Shown here: positions 52,774 through 61,082 of the stretch, piece by piece | Numbering within the stretch: the stretch's first letter is position 1 | How the letters are laid out: each line of letters starts with the position of its first letter | Assembly (NCBI GenBank): GCA_002479415.1 | Contig: DLMZ01000055.1 | Location: 68,027-132,026, forward strand | Direction of reading: 5' to 3' | Source: Firmicutes bacterium UBA7523 | GTDB lineage: Bacteria > Bacillota > Dethiobacteria > Dethiobacterales > Dethiobacteraceae | DNA length: 64,000 bases | Notes under the pieces: generated by a model | What the model saw: the letters and a program-made list of their open reading frames with translations, nothing else | What the model was told of the DNA's origin: nothing | Databases searched by the model: none | Translations under genes and position numbers: made by a program

Positions 52774-54315
52774 ATGGAAGACAAATTAAAATTATTGCAT
52801 GAACGCAGAGCACTTGTAGAAAAGGGCGGCGGAGAGAAAAGAATCTCCGACCAACATAATAAAGGGAAGCAAACGGCCAGGGAGCGCATCCAGTCATTAA
52901 TGGATCCCGGCAGTTTTACCGAATTGGATGTTTTTGTGCAAACAGGTTTGGATGACGCTGATGAGGTAGGGTTTAACAACCCAGGAGAAGGAGTGGTAAC
53001 CGGATTCGGGACTATTGCCGGCCGCCCAGTTTATATCTATGCTCAGGATTTCACCGTAGCAGGCGGTTCCCTTGGGGAAATGCATGCTGCAAAAATCTGC
53101 AAAGTAATGGATATGGCAATGAAAACAGGTGCTCCTTGTATCGGCTTGAACGATTCCGGCGGTGCGCGGATTCAGGAAGGCGTAAAAGCACTTAACGGGT
53201 ACGGTGAAATCTTTTTCCGCAATACTATTGCCTCCGGTGTTATTCCACAAATATCCGTAATTATGGGGCCATGTGCCGGTGGAGCAGTCTACTCTCCAGC
53301 TATTACCGATTTTGTTTTCATGGTTGAGAACACCAGCCAAATGTTTATTACCGGACCTCAGGTAATTAAGGCGGTAACCGGCGAAGAAGTTTCTGCGGAA
53401 GCGCTGGGCGGAGCCCAAACTCATAATCAGACCAGCGGTGTGGCCCATTTTAAGGCTGCTGATGAAGCTGATTGTTTGAATAAGCTAAAAGAGCTTCTTT
53501 CGTATCTGCCTGACAACAATCTGACAGACGCGCCACTTGCTGAGACTCAGGAGCCTACTCTTGACGCTTCCGAGCTTGTTGGCTTAGTTCCAGATAACCC
53601 AAATAAACCATACGATGTTCGCGATATTATCGCACGGATAGTAGATGGCAGCCGCTTTTTTGAAGTGCAAGAAGCCTTTGCTCAGAACGCAGTTATCGGC
53701 TTTGCCCGTCTTGGCGGCCGCTCGGTTGGTATTATTGCTAACCAAGCTAAGGTTATGGCTGGTTGCCTTGATATCGATTCCTCTGACAAGATTTCTCGTT
53801 TTGTCCGCTTCTGCGACTGCTTCAACATTCCTCTTATTACTTTTGTGGACGTGCCCGGGTACCTGCCAGGTGTCAATCAGGAATACGGCGGTATTATCCG
53901 TCATGGGGCGAAGTTGCTTTATGCCTACTCGGAGGCTACAGTGCCAAAAATCTCCGTGATTCTTCGCAAAGCATACGGCGGTTCCTATATTGCCATGAGT
54001 GCCCGCAGCCTTCGCGGTGATTTAGCATTAGCTTGGCCCACGGCAGAAATCGCCGTTATGGGGCCGGAAGGCGCGGCCAATATCGTCTTCCGTAAAGAGA
54101 TTGACGCCGCCGCAGACTCTGCCGCAGAACGGGCGAGCCGCGTCCAGCAATACCGCGATAAGTATTCTAATCCCTATATTGCAGCATCCCATGGTTGGGT
54201 GGACGATGTAATTGACCCTCGTGAAACTAGAAGGTATTTACTTAACGGGTTGGCAATGCTGGCCAATAAGCAGGAGGATAGACCGCGCAAAAAACACGGG
54301 AATATCCCCCTTTAA
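52774..54315 (+). CDS. Acyl-CoA carboxyltransferase beta subunit (propionyl/methylmalonyl-CoA type)
   Basis: 513 residues, family length. Crotonase-fold halves with GGSLGEMHAAKI, GPCAGGAVYSPAITDF (oxyanion), and the C-terminal GGSYIAMSARSLRGDLALAWPTAEIAVMGPEGAANIVF. It belongs to the biotin-dependent carboxylase or methylmalonyl-CoA decarboxylase alpha family (PccB/MmdA). No biotin carrier, decarboxylase membrane subunit or epimerase is next to it, so the reaction direction cannot be told. Confidence 0.85.
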   Translation: MEDKLKLLHERRALVEKGGGEKRISDQHNKGKQTARERIQSLMDPGSFTELDVFVQTGLDDADEVGFNNPGEGVVTGFGTIAGRPVYIYAQDFTVAGGSLGEMHAAKICKVMDMAMKTGAPCIGLNDSGGARIQEGVKALNGYGEIFFRNTIASGVIPQISVIMGPCAGGAVYSPAITDFVFMVENTSQMFITGPQVIKAVTGEEVSAEALGGAQTHNQTSGVAHFKAADEADCLNKLKELLSYLPDNNLTDAPLAETQEPTLDASELVGLVPDNPNKPYDVRDIIARIVDGSRFFEVQEAFAQNAVIGFARLGGRSVGIIANQAKVMAGCLDIDSSDKISRFVRFCDCFNIPLITFVDVPGYLPGVNQEYGGIIRHGAKLLYAYSEATVPKISVILRKAYGGSYIAMSARSLRGDLALAWPTAEIAVMGPEGAANIVFRKEIDAAADSAAERASRVQQYRDKYSNPYIAASHGWVDDVIDPRETRRYLLNGLAMLANKQEDRPRKKHGNIPL

Positions 54316-54320
54316 TAAAA

Positions 54321-54390
54321 CATTGCCTTGTTATTGCACAACCCCGACATCCTCCGCGTATACTGATACGCCTGGATGCGGGGTTGTTTG
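54321..54390. repeat. Partial palindromic repeat copy F
   Basis: Central part only: TTGCACAACCCCGACATCCTC, GCGTATAC...GATACGCC, GGGGTTGTTTG. It lies right after the carboxyltransferase stop and may serve as its terminator. Confidence 0.6.
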
Positions 54391-54433
54391 TTTTCATATT
54401 GACTGCAATTTTATGATTAGCTGTTGCTGCAAA

Positions 54434-54463
54434 AAAAAACCATCCCTTACGGGATGGTCAAAT
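54434..54463 (-). terminator. Terminator of the minus-strand gene at 54474
   Basis: ACCATCCC-TTAC-GGGATGGT; on the minus strand it is followed by T9. Confidence 0.85.
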
Positions 54464-54473
54464 AGTTATAGAA

Positions 54474-54839
54474 TTAATCCACCATTACACTTGCCAGTGT
54501 CTGTCCCCTTTGTTCATTGTTTCGAACAGTAACGCCATAAACATATACTCCTCTTTTCCATGTTTCTGAGGAAATTGGGACAACGCTAACATTATAAAGC
54601 CCGGCGGGACCTCCCGCTACATGTTGAATTCTAACTGATGCTCCACACGGAGCTACTACCATCGCAGCTATTTCGAAGTTACTTGCTTTTAGCCCTGTAA
54701 CAGGAGCGCCGTTAACATCGGTTACAGAAACAACAATGTATGTAGGCATCCCGTTACCCGGTGCCGCAATGGCATCCTCCGCTATAGCTGTGACATTAAG
54801 CCTGTTTGCACCCACTACCTTACCACCAAAGATTGACAA
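54474..54839 (-). CDS. Small beta-rich protein of unknown function
   Basis: 121 residues from TTG at 54839, which has AAAGGAGG eight bases upstream; the GTG at 54848 overlaps that site. Sequence features PTYIVVSVTDVNGAPVTGLKASNFEI and a following beta pattern, like Ig-like or invasin-type domains. No signal peptide. Family not recognised. Confidence 0.6.
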   Translation of the reverse strand: MSIFGGKVVGANRLNVTAIAEDAIAAPGNGMPTYIVVSVTDVNGAPVTGLKASNFEIAAMVVAPCGASVRIQHVAGGPAGLYNVSVVPISSETWKRGVYVYGVTVRNNEQRGQTLASVMVD

Positions 54840-55087
54840 TATGTGCACCTCCTTTCTTTATATTATAAAAGCTCTCGGAAAACCGAGCGCATTTTTAAAG
54901 GCTCAAGTCGGACGAAGGAAATATGTAGCAGTATAATAATTTGCTTCGAGGAAACATTTTCTATATTGTATCATTTTCGTAACAAGATTACTACTTTTAT
55001 ATAACGCATATATATTCATATCTAGTACAATACTTGATAAAGCTTTAATATTTTTTCCAGAAAGCTTATCTTTTTTTTACATAGTTA

Positions 55088-55116
55088 TTGACTTTTATTT
55101 TTAACGGTGATAATCT
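55088..55116 (+). promoter_or_regulatory. Promoter of the arginine operon
   Basis: TTGACT (55088-55093), 17 bases, TAATCT (55111-55116), about 25 bases before the T-box leader fold. Confidence 0.5.
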
Positions 55117-55139
55117 ATATGGTAAGTTATAATAATTAA

Positions 55140-55378
55140 GGTAATGATGGGGAGAGTAAGCGTACCGGAAGGTAAAGCGAGCCGGGGGCGGTGGAAGCCC
55201 GGCACGGAACGTATGCCCAAGCGCACCCCTGAACTGCGTGCCAAACGGTTATGCTTAGTAGGCCACGCCGGGTTAGCCCGTTAAAGCAGCCGTTGAAAAC
55301 GGGTTAAGTGGGTCTTTTGACCAATGAAGGTGGTACCGCGAGAGTCTCTCGTCCTTTTAGGATGGAGAGGTTTTTTTT
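55140..55378 (+). promoter_or_regulatory. T-box riboswitch leader of argC, probable Arg specifier
   Basis: T-box sequence AAGGTGGTACCGCG at 55327-55340 and a terminator hairpin with T-run at 55347-55378. Stem I is visible: GGGG/CCCC at the base, GCGTAC/GTATGC above, and between them an AGAGTAA side and a CCAAGCGCA side. The codon CGC (55222-55224, Arg) followed by A is the best specifier, and the genes downstream are arginine biosynthetic. So uncharged tRNA-Arg would relieve termination. Confidence 0.85.
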
Positions 55379-55427
55379 GTTTTTTAAAAGATTAACTGTA
55401 TAATGCAATTAAAGGAAGGTGTTGTTT

Positions 55428-56441
55428 ATGCTAAAAGCGGCTATTGTGGGGGCAACAGGTTACACGGGAAGGGAGTTAGCCCAAATACTTGTACGCCATC
55501 CTCACATACAACCATTTTATCTTACATCGGAGAGCTTTGCCGGTCAGCGGTTTGATGAGATATATCCCCAATTTCGCTCTGTTTTGGAGCTGCCTTTGGA
55601 TAAGCTGGATTACTCTTATCTAGATAAATGTGACTTTATTTTTAGCGCATTGCCTCACGGTTTGTCTATGGAAGTTGTGCCCCGTTTACTGGAGACAGGC
55701 AAGAAGGTGGTAGACTTAAGCGGTGATTTCCGCTTAAAGGATGTTGCTTTATATCCAGAGTGGTACGGCTATCCGCATAAAGCGGAAAGCTTGGTGGCGG
55801 ATAGTGTCTACGGCTTGCCCGAATATAACCGTCAAGCTATTAAAAATGCAATATTAGTAGCAAACCCGGGTTGTTATCCTACCAGTGTGTTATTACCTTT
55901 AAAGCCTTTATTGGCTGCGGGGGCTATTGATACTGAAGATATTATTGTCGATGCCAAATCCGGGGTTTCCGGCGCTGGACGCTCTCCTAAGCTGCCTTTC
56001 CATTTTCCCGAATGCACGGAGAATTTTAAAGCGTATAAAGTGGCAGGGCATCAGCACACACCGGAGATTGAACAGGAGCTTTCAAGTGTTGCGGGGCAAC
56101 AGGTAGTACTAACTTTTACACCCCATTTAATTCCTATGATTCGCGGTATTCTCTCAACAATCTATCTGAGAGTTAAAGTTGATGTGAATGAGGAAGCTCT
56201 GTGGAATATTTACGAAGAGTTTTACGGCAACGAGCCATTTGTCCGGCTTTGCCGTGAATTGCCGGAAACTAAGTTTGTCAGCGGCAGTAATTTTTGCGAT
56301 ATATCTTTCCGGCTTGATAAGAGGTCAAAAAGATTAATAGTTGTTTCTGCCATTGACAACCTGGTTAAAGGGGCCGCCGGCCAGGCGGTACAGAATATGA
56401 ATATTATGCAGGGATGGCCTGAAACGGCCGGACTATTATAA
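55428..56441 (+). CDS. argC: N-acetyl-gamma-glutamyl-phosphate reductase
   Basis: 337 residues from ATG at 55428, eight bases after AAGGAAGG (a GTG three codons earlier is part of the site). NAD(P) motif GATGYTG and catalytic Cys in NPGCYPTS, plus HTPEIEQEL. It reduces N-acetylglutamyl phosphate, the third step of arginine synthesis. First gene of the operon behind the T-box. Confidence 0.96.
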   Translation: MLKAAIVGATGYTGRELAQILVRHPHIQPFYLTSESFAGQRFDEIYPQFRSVLELPLDKLDYSYLDKCDFIFSALPHGLSMEVVPRLLETGKKVVDLSGDFRLKDVALYPEWYGYPHKAESLVADSVYGLPEYNRQAIKNAILVANPGCYPTSVLLPLKPLLAAGAIDTEDIIVDAKSGVSGAGRSPKLPFHFPECTENFKAYKVAGHQHTPEIEQELSSVAGQQVVLTFTPHLIPMIRGILSTIYLRVKVDVNEEALWNIYEEFYGNEPFVRLCRELPETKFVSGSNFCDISFRLDKRSKRLIVVSAIDNLVKGAAGQAVQNMNIMQGWPETAGLL

Positions 56442-56454
56442 GGGGGCAATACCA

Positions 56455-57660
56455 ATGAAATTTCAACATATTAGCGGTGGTGTCACGGCAGCCAAAGGAT
56501 TCACTGCCGCCGGCATACACTGTGGCATAAAGAAAAGCAAAAAAGACTTATCGCTGATTCTTTCGGAGGTTCCGGCAGTTGCGGCCGGTGCTTATACAAA
56601 AAACCGCTTCCAGGCTGCACCGGTAATAGTTACTAAAGAGCACGTGAGTAGCGGTTCTGCCAGAGCCATAATTTGCAACAGCGGCAACGCCAACGCCTGC
56701 ACTGGAGAACAGGGGATTCTGGACGCCAAGCGTATGGCTGAATTGACCGCCGAAGTATTGAATATTAAGATTGACGATGTCGTTGTTTCTTCCACCGGTG
56801 TCATTGGCGAGTACTTACCGATGGATGCAGTGGAGACAGGAATCCGGGATATTGCGGCTAAGCTTTCCACGCAGGGCGGTCATGATGCGGCCGAAGCAAT
56901 TATGACTACAGATTTAGTCAGTAAGGAAACGGCGTATACTTTGGAAGTTGAAGGGAAAACAGTGACTGTAGGCGGTATGGCCAAAGGTTCGGGGATGATT
57001 CACCCCAATATGGCTACCATGCTGGCGTTTATTACCACCGATATTTGCATTAGTCCAGAGCTGCTGCAGAAAGCGTTAACATACACTGTTGAACGTTCTT
57101 ATAATTTGATTACAGTGGACGGTGATACCAGTACAAATGATATGGTTATAGTTCTGGCTAACGGCGCCTCTGGGAATAGTATTATTACTGAAGAGAACGA
57201 AGACTATCATTGGTTTGTTACGGTTTTGCAGAAAGTAAATACCGAGCTGTCACAAATGATAGTCAGGGACGGTGAAGGAGCTACCAAGTTTCTTGAGGTT
57301 ACTGTAAAAAACGCAGCTTCTTTTATTGACGGAAAGAGCTTGGCCATGGGAATTTTAGGGTCCAATCTGGTAAAGACCGCTTTTTTCGGAGAAGACGCTA
57401 ACTGGGGGAGAATTGTTTCGTCCATGGGTCAGACAGATGTGGAGTTTTTCCCGGAGCGGGTTGATGTTTTTCTCGGTGATTTGCAGGTAACACAAAACGG
57501 CCAAGGCCTGCGCTTTGATGAAGAGTACGCAAAAAAGATTTTGCAGGAGAAAGATATTAAGATTACTGTTGATATAAAGATGGGTGATGAGTCGGTAACT
57601 GCTTGGGGCGCGGATTTGAGTCATAATTATGTGACCATCAATGCGAGCTATCGAAGCTAA
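56455..57660 (+). CDS. argJ: Glutamate N-acetyltransferase / amino-acid acetyltransferase
   Basis: 401 residues. Self-cleavage motif with the new N-terminal Thr in KGSGMIHPNMATMLAF, and other ArgJ marks GVTAAKGFTAAGIHCGIK and GDTSTND. ArgJ recycles the acetyl group from N-acetylornithine to glutamate, and may also make acetylglutamate from acetyl-CoA. It starts 13 bases after argC. Confidence 0.96.
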   Translation: MKFQHISGGVTAAKGFTAAGIHCGIKKSKKDLSLILSEVPAVAAGAYTKNRFQAAPVIVTKEHVSSGSARAIICNSGNANACTGEQGILDAKRMAELTAEVLNIKIDDVVVSSTGVIGEYLPMDAVETGIRDIAAKLSTQGGHDAAEAIMTTDLVSKETAYTLEVEGKTVTVGGMAKGSGMIHPNMATMLAFITTDICISPELLQKALTYTVERSYNLITVDGDTSTNDMVIVLANGASGNSIITEENEDYHWFVTVLQKVNTELSQMIVRDGEGATKFLEVTVKNAASFIDGKSLAMGILGSNLVKTAFFGEDANWGRIVSSMGQTDVEFFPERVDVFLGDLQVTQNGQGLRFDEEYAKKILQEKDIKITVDIKMGDESVTAWGADLSHNYVTINASYRS

Positions 57661-57666
57661 GCGGGG

Positions 57667-57792
57667 GGCGGCTGTTGAAAAAGCGCCATCTGCTTCGTTG
57701 CTCCGGCGACTGCTCGCGTCAACGTATATTAAATACGCCTCCGCTCGCAGTCTTAGTCGCGTCTCGCATCTAGCACTTTTTGAACAGCCGCC
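57667..57792. repeat. Palindromic repeat, second subtype, full copy G1
   Basis: 126 bp with terminal arms GGCGGCTGTT and AACAGCCGCC, then GAAAAAGCGCC...CATCTGCTTCGTTGC, a centre with AACGTATATTAAATACGCC and right arm CGTCTCGCATCTAGCACTTTTT. It sits between argJ and argB. Confidence 0.75.
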
Positions 57793-57795
57793 TGG

Positions 57796-57855
57796 TTGTT
57801 GAAAAGCGCCATCTGCTTCGTTGCTCCGGCGACTGCTCGCGTCAACGTATATTAA
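57796..57855. repeat. Truncated palindromic repeat copy G2
   Basis: Left half of G1 repeated almost exactly (GTTGAAAAGCGCCATCTGCT through AACGTATATTAA), ending at the centre of symmetry. It lies directly before the argB ribosome site. Confidence 0.7.
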
Positions 57856-57879
57856 TTTTTAATTCTAGGGGGGATTGGG

Positions 57880-58773
57880 TTGACTAAGGAAATGAAAGAG
57901 TTGATTGCCAAGGCGGAAGTGTTGATTGAGTCGCTTCCTTACTTGCGCACTTTTGCTGATAAAACGTTTGTTATTAAGTATGGCGGTCAGGCTATGGTTT
58001 CGGGAGAATTAAAGAAATCGGTGATGATGGATATTATTCTGCTAAAATATATCGGCATTAATCCGATTGTTGTTCATGGCGGTGGCGCAGAAGTAACGCA
58101 TCTGATGGAGCGGTTAGGTAAAAAGGCTGTGTTTGTTAACGGTCTTCGTGTTACAGATAAAGAAACAATGGATATTGTTGAGATGGTTCTGGTCGGCAAG
58201 GTAAATAAAGAAATCGTAACTCTCGTAAATCAGTTTGGCGGTAAGGGTGTAGGATTAAGCGGCAAGGACTCCAACTTATTGGTAGGCTGCCGCAGGCCTC
58301 CGGAGAAGGTAAACGGCAGCGGTCAGGTTATTGACCTAGGGTATGCGGGTGATATTACCCAAGTTAACCCTGGTGTTATTCATACATTAAGCGCCCAAGG
58401 TTATATCCCTATCATTTCTTCTGTGGGAGTAGGGCCGGAGGGTGAAAGCCTCAATATTAATGCGGATCATGTGGCCGGAGAATTGGCGGCGGCTTTATCG
58501 GCGGAGAAACTGATATTGCTAACCGATGTGGAAGGTATTTTTTCTGATCCGTCCGATCCGCAATCTTTAATTTCATCGTTGCCTAAGGAAAAGGCGCTGG
58601 CTATGATAGAAGAGGGCAAAATTAATAAAGGGATGATTCCGAAGGTTGAGGCCTGCCTCACGGCTCTGGAGAGTGATGTTAAGCGTACACATATTATCGA
58701 CGGACGCTTGCCGCACTCGTTACTTTTGGAGATTTTCACGGATCATGGTATCGGTACTATGGTTACCGGATAG
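57880..58773 (+). CDS. argB: Acetylglutamate kinase
   Basis: 297 residues, TTG start behind AGGGGGGA. Amino-acid kinase fold with VIKYGGQAM, VHGGGAEVTHLMERLG, VGKVNKEIV and GMIPKVEACL. It phosphorylates N-acetylglutamate; the long N-terminal helix (ELIAKAEVLIESLPYLRTF) is typical of arginine-inhibited hexameric forms. The upstream repeat pair separates it from argJ. Confidence 0.95.
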   Translation: MTKEMKELIAKAEVLIESLPYLRTFADKTFVIKYGGQAMVSGELKKSVMMDIILLKYIGINPIVVHGGGAEVTHLMERLGKKAVFVNGLRVTDKETMDIVEMVLVGKVNKEIVTLVNQFGGKGVGLSGKDSNLLVGCRRPPEKVNGSGQVIDLGYAGDITQVNPGVIHTLSAQGYIPIISSVGVGPEGESLNINADHVAGELAAALSAEKLILLTDVEGIFSDPSDPQSLISSLPKEKALAMIEEGKINKGMIPKVEACLTALESDVKRTHIIDGRLPHSLLLEIFTDHGIGTMVTG

Positions 58774-58784
58774 GAGGCTGTAAA

Positions 58785-59972
58785 ATGAGCGTTAAATCGT
58801 TGGAGAAACAATATATTATTAATACTTATAACCGTCAGCCTGAGAGCACCCTTTCTCTAAAGAGAGGCGAAGGTGTTTATGTTTGGGATGATGGGGGAAA
58901 TCGTTATCTTGACTTTGTAAGCGGGCTGGCTGTAAATAATTTAGGCCATTGTCATCCTAAAGTTGTGGAAGCAATCAGTTCCCAGGCGCAAAAGCTGATG
59001 CATACATCAAACCTGTATTACACGGAGCCGCAGGCTCGTTTGGCAGAGACGCTGGTAAATCATACCCCGGCGGATAAAGTTTTTTTCTGCAACAGCGGCG
59101 CTGAGGCAAACGAAGCGGCAATTAAGTTGGCAAGAAAGTTTGGCAAACAGAACCGTGGTGAGAGAGCACATGAGATTATTACTGCTGAACGTTCTTTTCA
59201 TGGGCGCACTTTAGCTGCTGTTACTGCTACAGGCCAGCCGAAGTACCATCAAGGGTTTGAACCCATGGTTAGTGGTTTTTGCTATGGTAAGTTTAACGAC
59301 CTAGATTCCTTTGCCGCTTTGGTAAACGAAAACACATGTGCCATTTTAGTAGAGCCTGTTCAAGGCGAGGGCGGAGTTTATCCTGCGTCTCACGAATTTT
59401 TGGCCGGCTTGCGGAAGTTGTGCGATGAGCATAAATTGCTGTTGGTTTTTGACGAAGTCCAATGTGGTATTGGGCGGACAGGTAAGCTTTTAGCTTGGGA
59501 GCATTATGGTGTGGAGCCTGATGTTTACACGTTGGCAAAAGGGTTAGGGGGCGGATTGCCTATCGGGGTAATGGCTGCCCGCGGTGCGGCGGCAGATGTT
59601 CTTGTGCCTGGTGACCATGCTTCTACTTTTGGCGGCAATCCGGTGGTTTGTGCTGCAGCTAATGCTGTGCTGCAAGAAATCCTTGACAATCAGTTTTTAG
59701 CGCAGGTCGAGCAACTAGGGCAGTATTTTAAAGGAAAGCTGAAGGAGCTTGATAATCCTGGAGTGGTGGATATCCGGGGGCTTGGTCTGATGATAGGTAT
59801 GGAAATTAATGGGGACGGAGCCGCAGTGGTTAAGGCTTGCCAGGAAAAGGGCCTGCTGATTAATTGTATCGGCGGTAAGACATTGCGTTTTCTCCCGCCT
59901 TTGGTGCTGGATGAAGAACATATTGACATTGCCGTTACGGTTTTGCAAAAAGCGCTGCAAGAGTGCTTATAA
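58785..59972 (+). CDS. argD: Acetylornithine aminotransferase
   Basis: 395 residues. Class III PLP enzyme: FFCNSGAEANEAAIKLARKFG, EPVQGEGG, DEVQCGIGRTGK and PLP lysine in TLAKGLGGGLPIG. It converts N-acetylglutamate semialdehyde to N-acetylornithine. It starts 11 bases after argB with GGAGG. Confidence 0.95.
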   Translation: MSVKSLEKQYIINTYNRQPESTLSLKRGEGVYVWDDGGNRYLDFVSGLAVNNLGHCHPKVVEAISSQAQKLMHTSNLYYTEPQARLAETLVNHTPADKVFFCNSGAEANEAAIKLARKFGKQNRGERAHEIITAERSFHGRTLAAVTATGQPKYHQGFEPMVSGFCYGKFNDLDSFAALVNENTCAILVEPVQGEGGVYPASHEFLAGLRKLCDEHKLLLVFDEVQCGIGRTGKLLAWEHYGVEPDVYTLAKGLGGGLPIGVMAARGAAADVLVPGDHASTFGGNPVVCAAANAVLQEILDNQFLAQVEQLGQYFKGKLKELDNPGVVDIRGLGLMIGMEINGDGAAVVKACQEKGLLINCIGGKTLRFLPPLVLDEEHIDIAVTVLQKALQECL

Positions 59973-60135
59973 AATGCAGCTTCAGTTTGCGCTTAACTGG
60001 AAGGAAATACAGGGCTTGCGGTGAATACTCCTACGTACGGGAAATTATGGAGCTTTTCACTTGCAGATTGTAACTGCAGGAATATCTTGGCGGCGGTAAA
60101 GGAACGCTAAGCTTTGTAGATAAGGAGTGTGACCA

Positions 60136-61065
60136 ATGGATAAACTGAAGGGCCGAGATTTCATAGCCGTCAATGATTTTGACCAAGAAGAGCTAAGATA
60201 TTTATTGGATTATGCTATACGGCTAAAAGCTGAAACCAAGGAAGGAAAGGAAAATCATTTACTTCGCTGTAAAACACTGGGGATGATTTTTCAGAAATCA
60301 TCTACGCGAACTCGCGTTTCGTTCGAGGTGGGTATGTGGCAGTTAGGAGGGTATGCTCTTTTCCTTAGTGCGCAGGATTTGCAGATTGGTCGTGGTGAAC
60401 CTATTAAAGATACTGCAAGGGTGCTTTCGCGCTATCTTGACGGTATTATGATTCGTACTTTCGACCATGGCGAAGTTGAAGAGCTGGCTGCTTTTGCAGA
60501 CATTCCTGTGATTAACGGATTAACCGATTTGCTACATCCATGTCAAGCCATGGCTGATTTACAGACCATTCTTGAGCATAAAAAGCGCCTTGAGGGGTTA
60601 AAGCTTGCTTATGTGGGGGATGGAAACAATGTGGCTCATTCCTTGCTTCTGGCTTGCAGCAAAATGGGTATTAATGTGGCTGTGGCTACACCGAAAGGAT
60701 ACGAGCCTCACATAGATATAGTGGCTGCTGCCAAATTGAATGCTGAGCAAAGTGGCGTACAGGTTTTGCTAACTGCTGATGCTAAGGAAGCAGTTAAGGG
60801 TGCGGACGTAGTCTATACCGATGTTTGGGCTAGTATGGGGCAGGAAGCGGAGCATCTGGCAAGAGTTCGTGCTTTTGAGGCATACCAGCTAAATAATGAG
60901 TTGTTGAAAAATGCAAATTCCGAAGCAATAGTAATGCATTGCCTTCCTGCGCACCGAGGCGAAGAAATTTCAGCTGATGTTCTTGAAGGACGGCAATCGG
61001 TTGTTTTTGATCAAGCTGAAAACAGACTGCATGCGCAAAAGGCCATTCTTGCTGCGCTGCTTTAA
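60136..61065 (+). CDS. argF: Ornithine carbamoyltransferase
   Basis: 309 residues. Carbamoyl phosphate motif SSTRTRVSFEVGM, HPCQAMADLQT, and ornithine-side HCLPAHRGEE. It makes citrulline. It is preceded by 163 bases with no visible element except AAGGAG at the start. Confidence 0.96.
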   Translation: MDKLKGRDFIAVNDFDQEELRYLLDYAIRLKAETKEGKENHLLRCKTLGMIFQKSSTRTRVSFEVGMWQLGGYALFLSAQDLQIGRGEPIKDTARVLSRYLDGIMIRTFDHGEVEELAAFADIPVINGLTDLLHPCQAMADLQTILEHKKRLEGLKLAYVGDGNNVAHSLLLACSKMGINVAVATPKGYEPHIDIVAAAKLNAEQSGVQVLLTADAKEAVKGADVVYTDVWASMGQEAEHLARVRAFEAYQLNNELLKNANSEAIVMHCLPAHRGEEISADVLEGRQSVVFDQAENRLHAQKAILAALL

Positions 61066-61082
61066 GAACAAGGTGAGATGCG

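Noticed and set aside
57667..57855. CRISPR array between argJ and argB
   Set aside because: Only two partly overlapping palindrome copies of 126 and 60 bp, with no short repeat-spacer rhythm and no cas genes.
59973..60135. Hidden gene or regulatory RNA between argD and argF
   Set aside because: No open frame with a ribosome site and no convincing hairpin or terminator was found apart from the argF AAGGAG.
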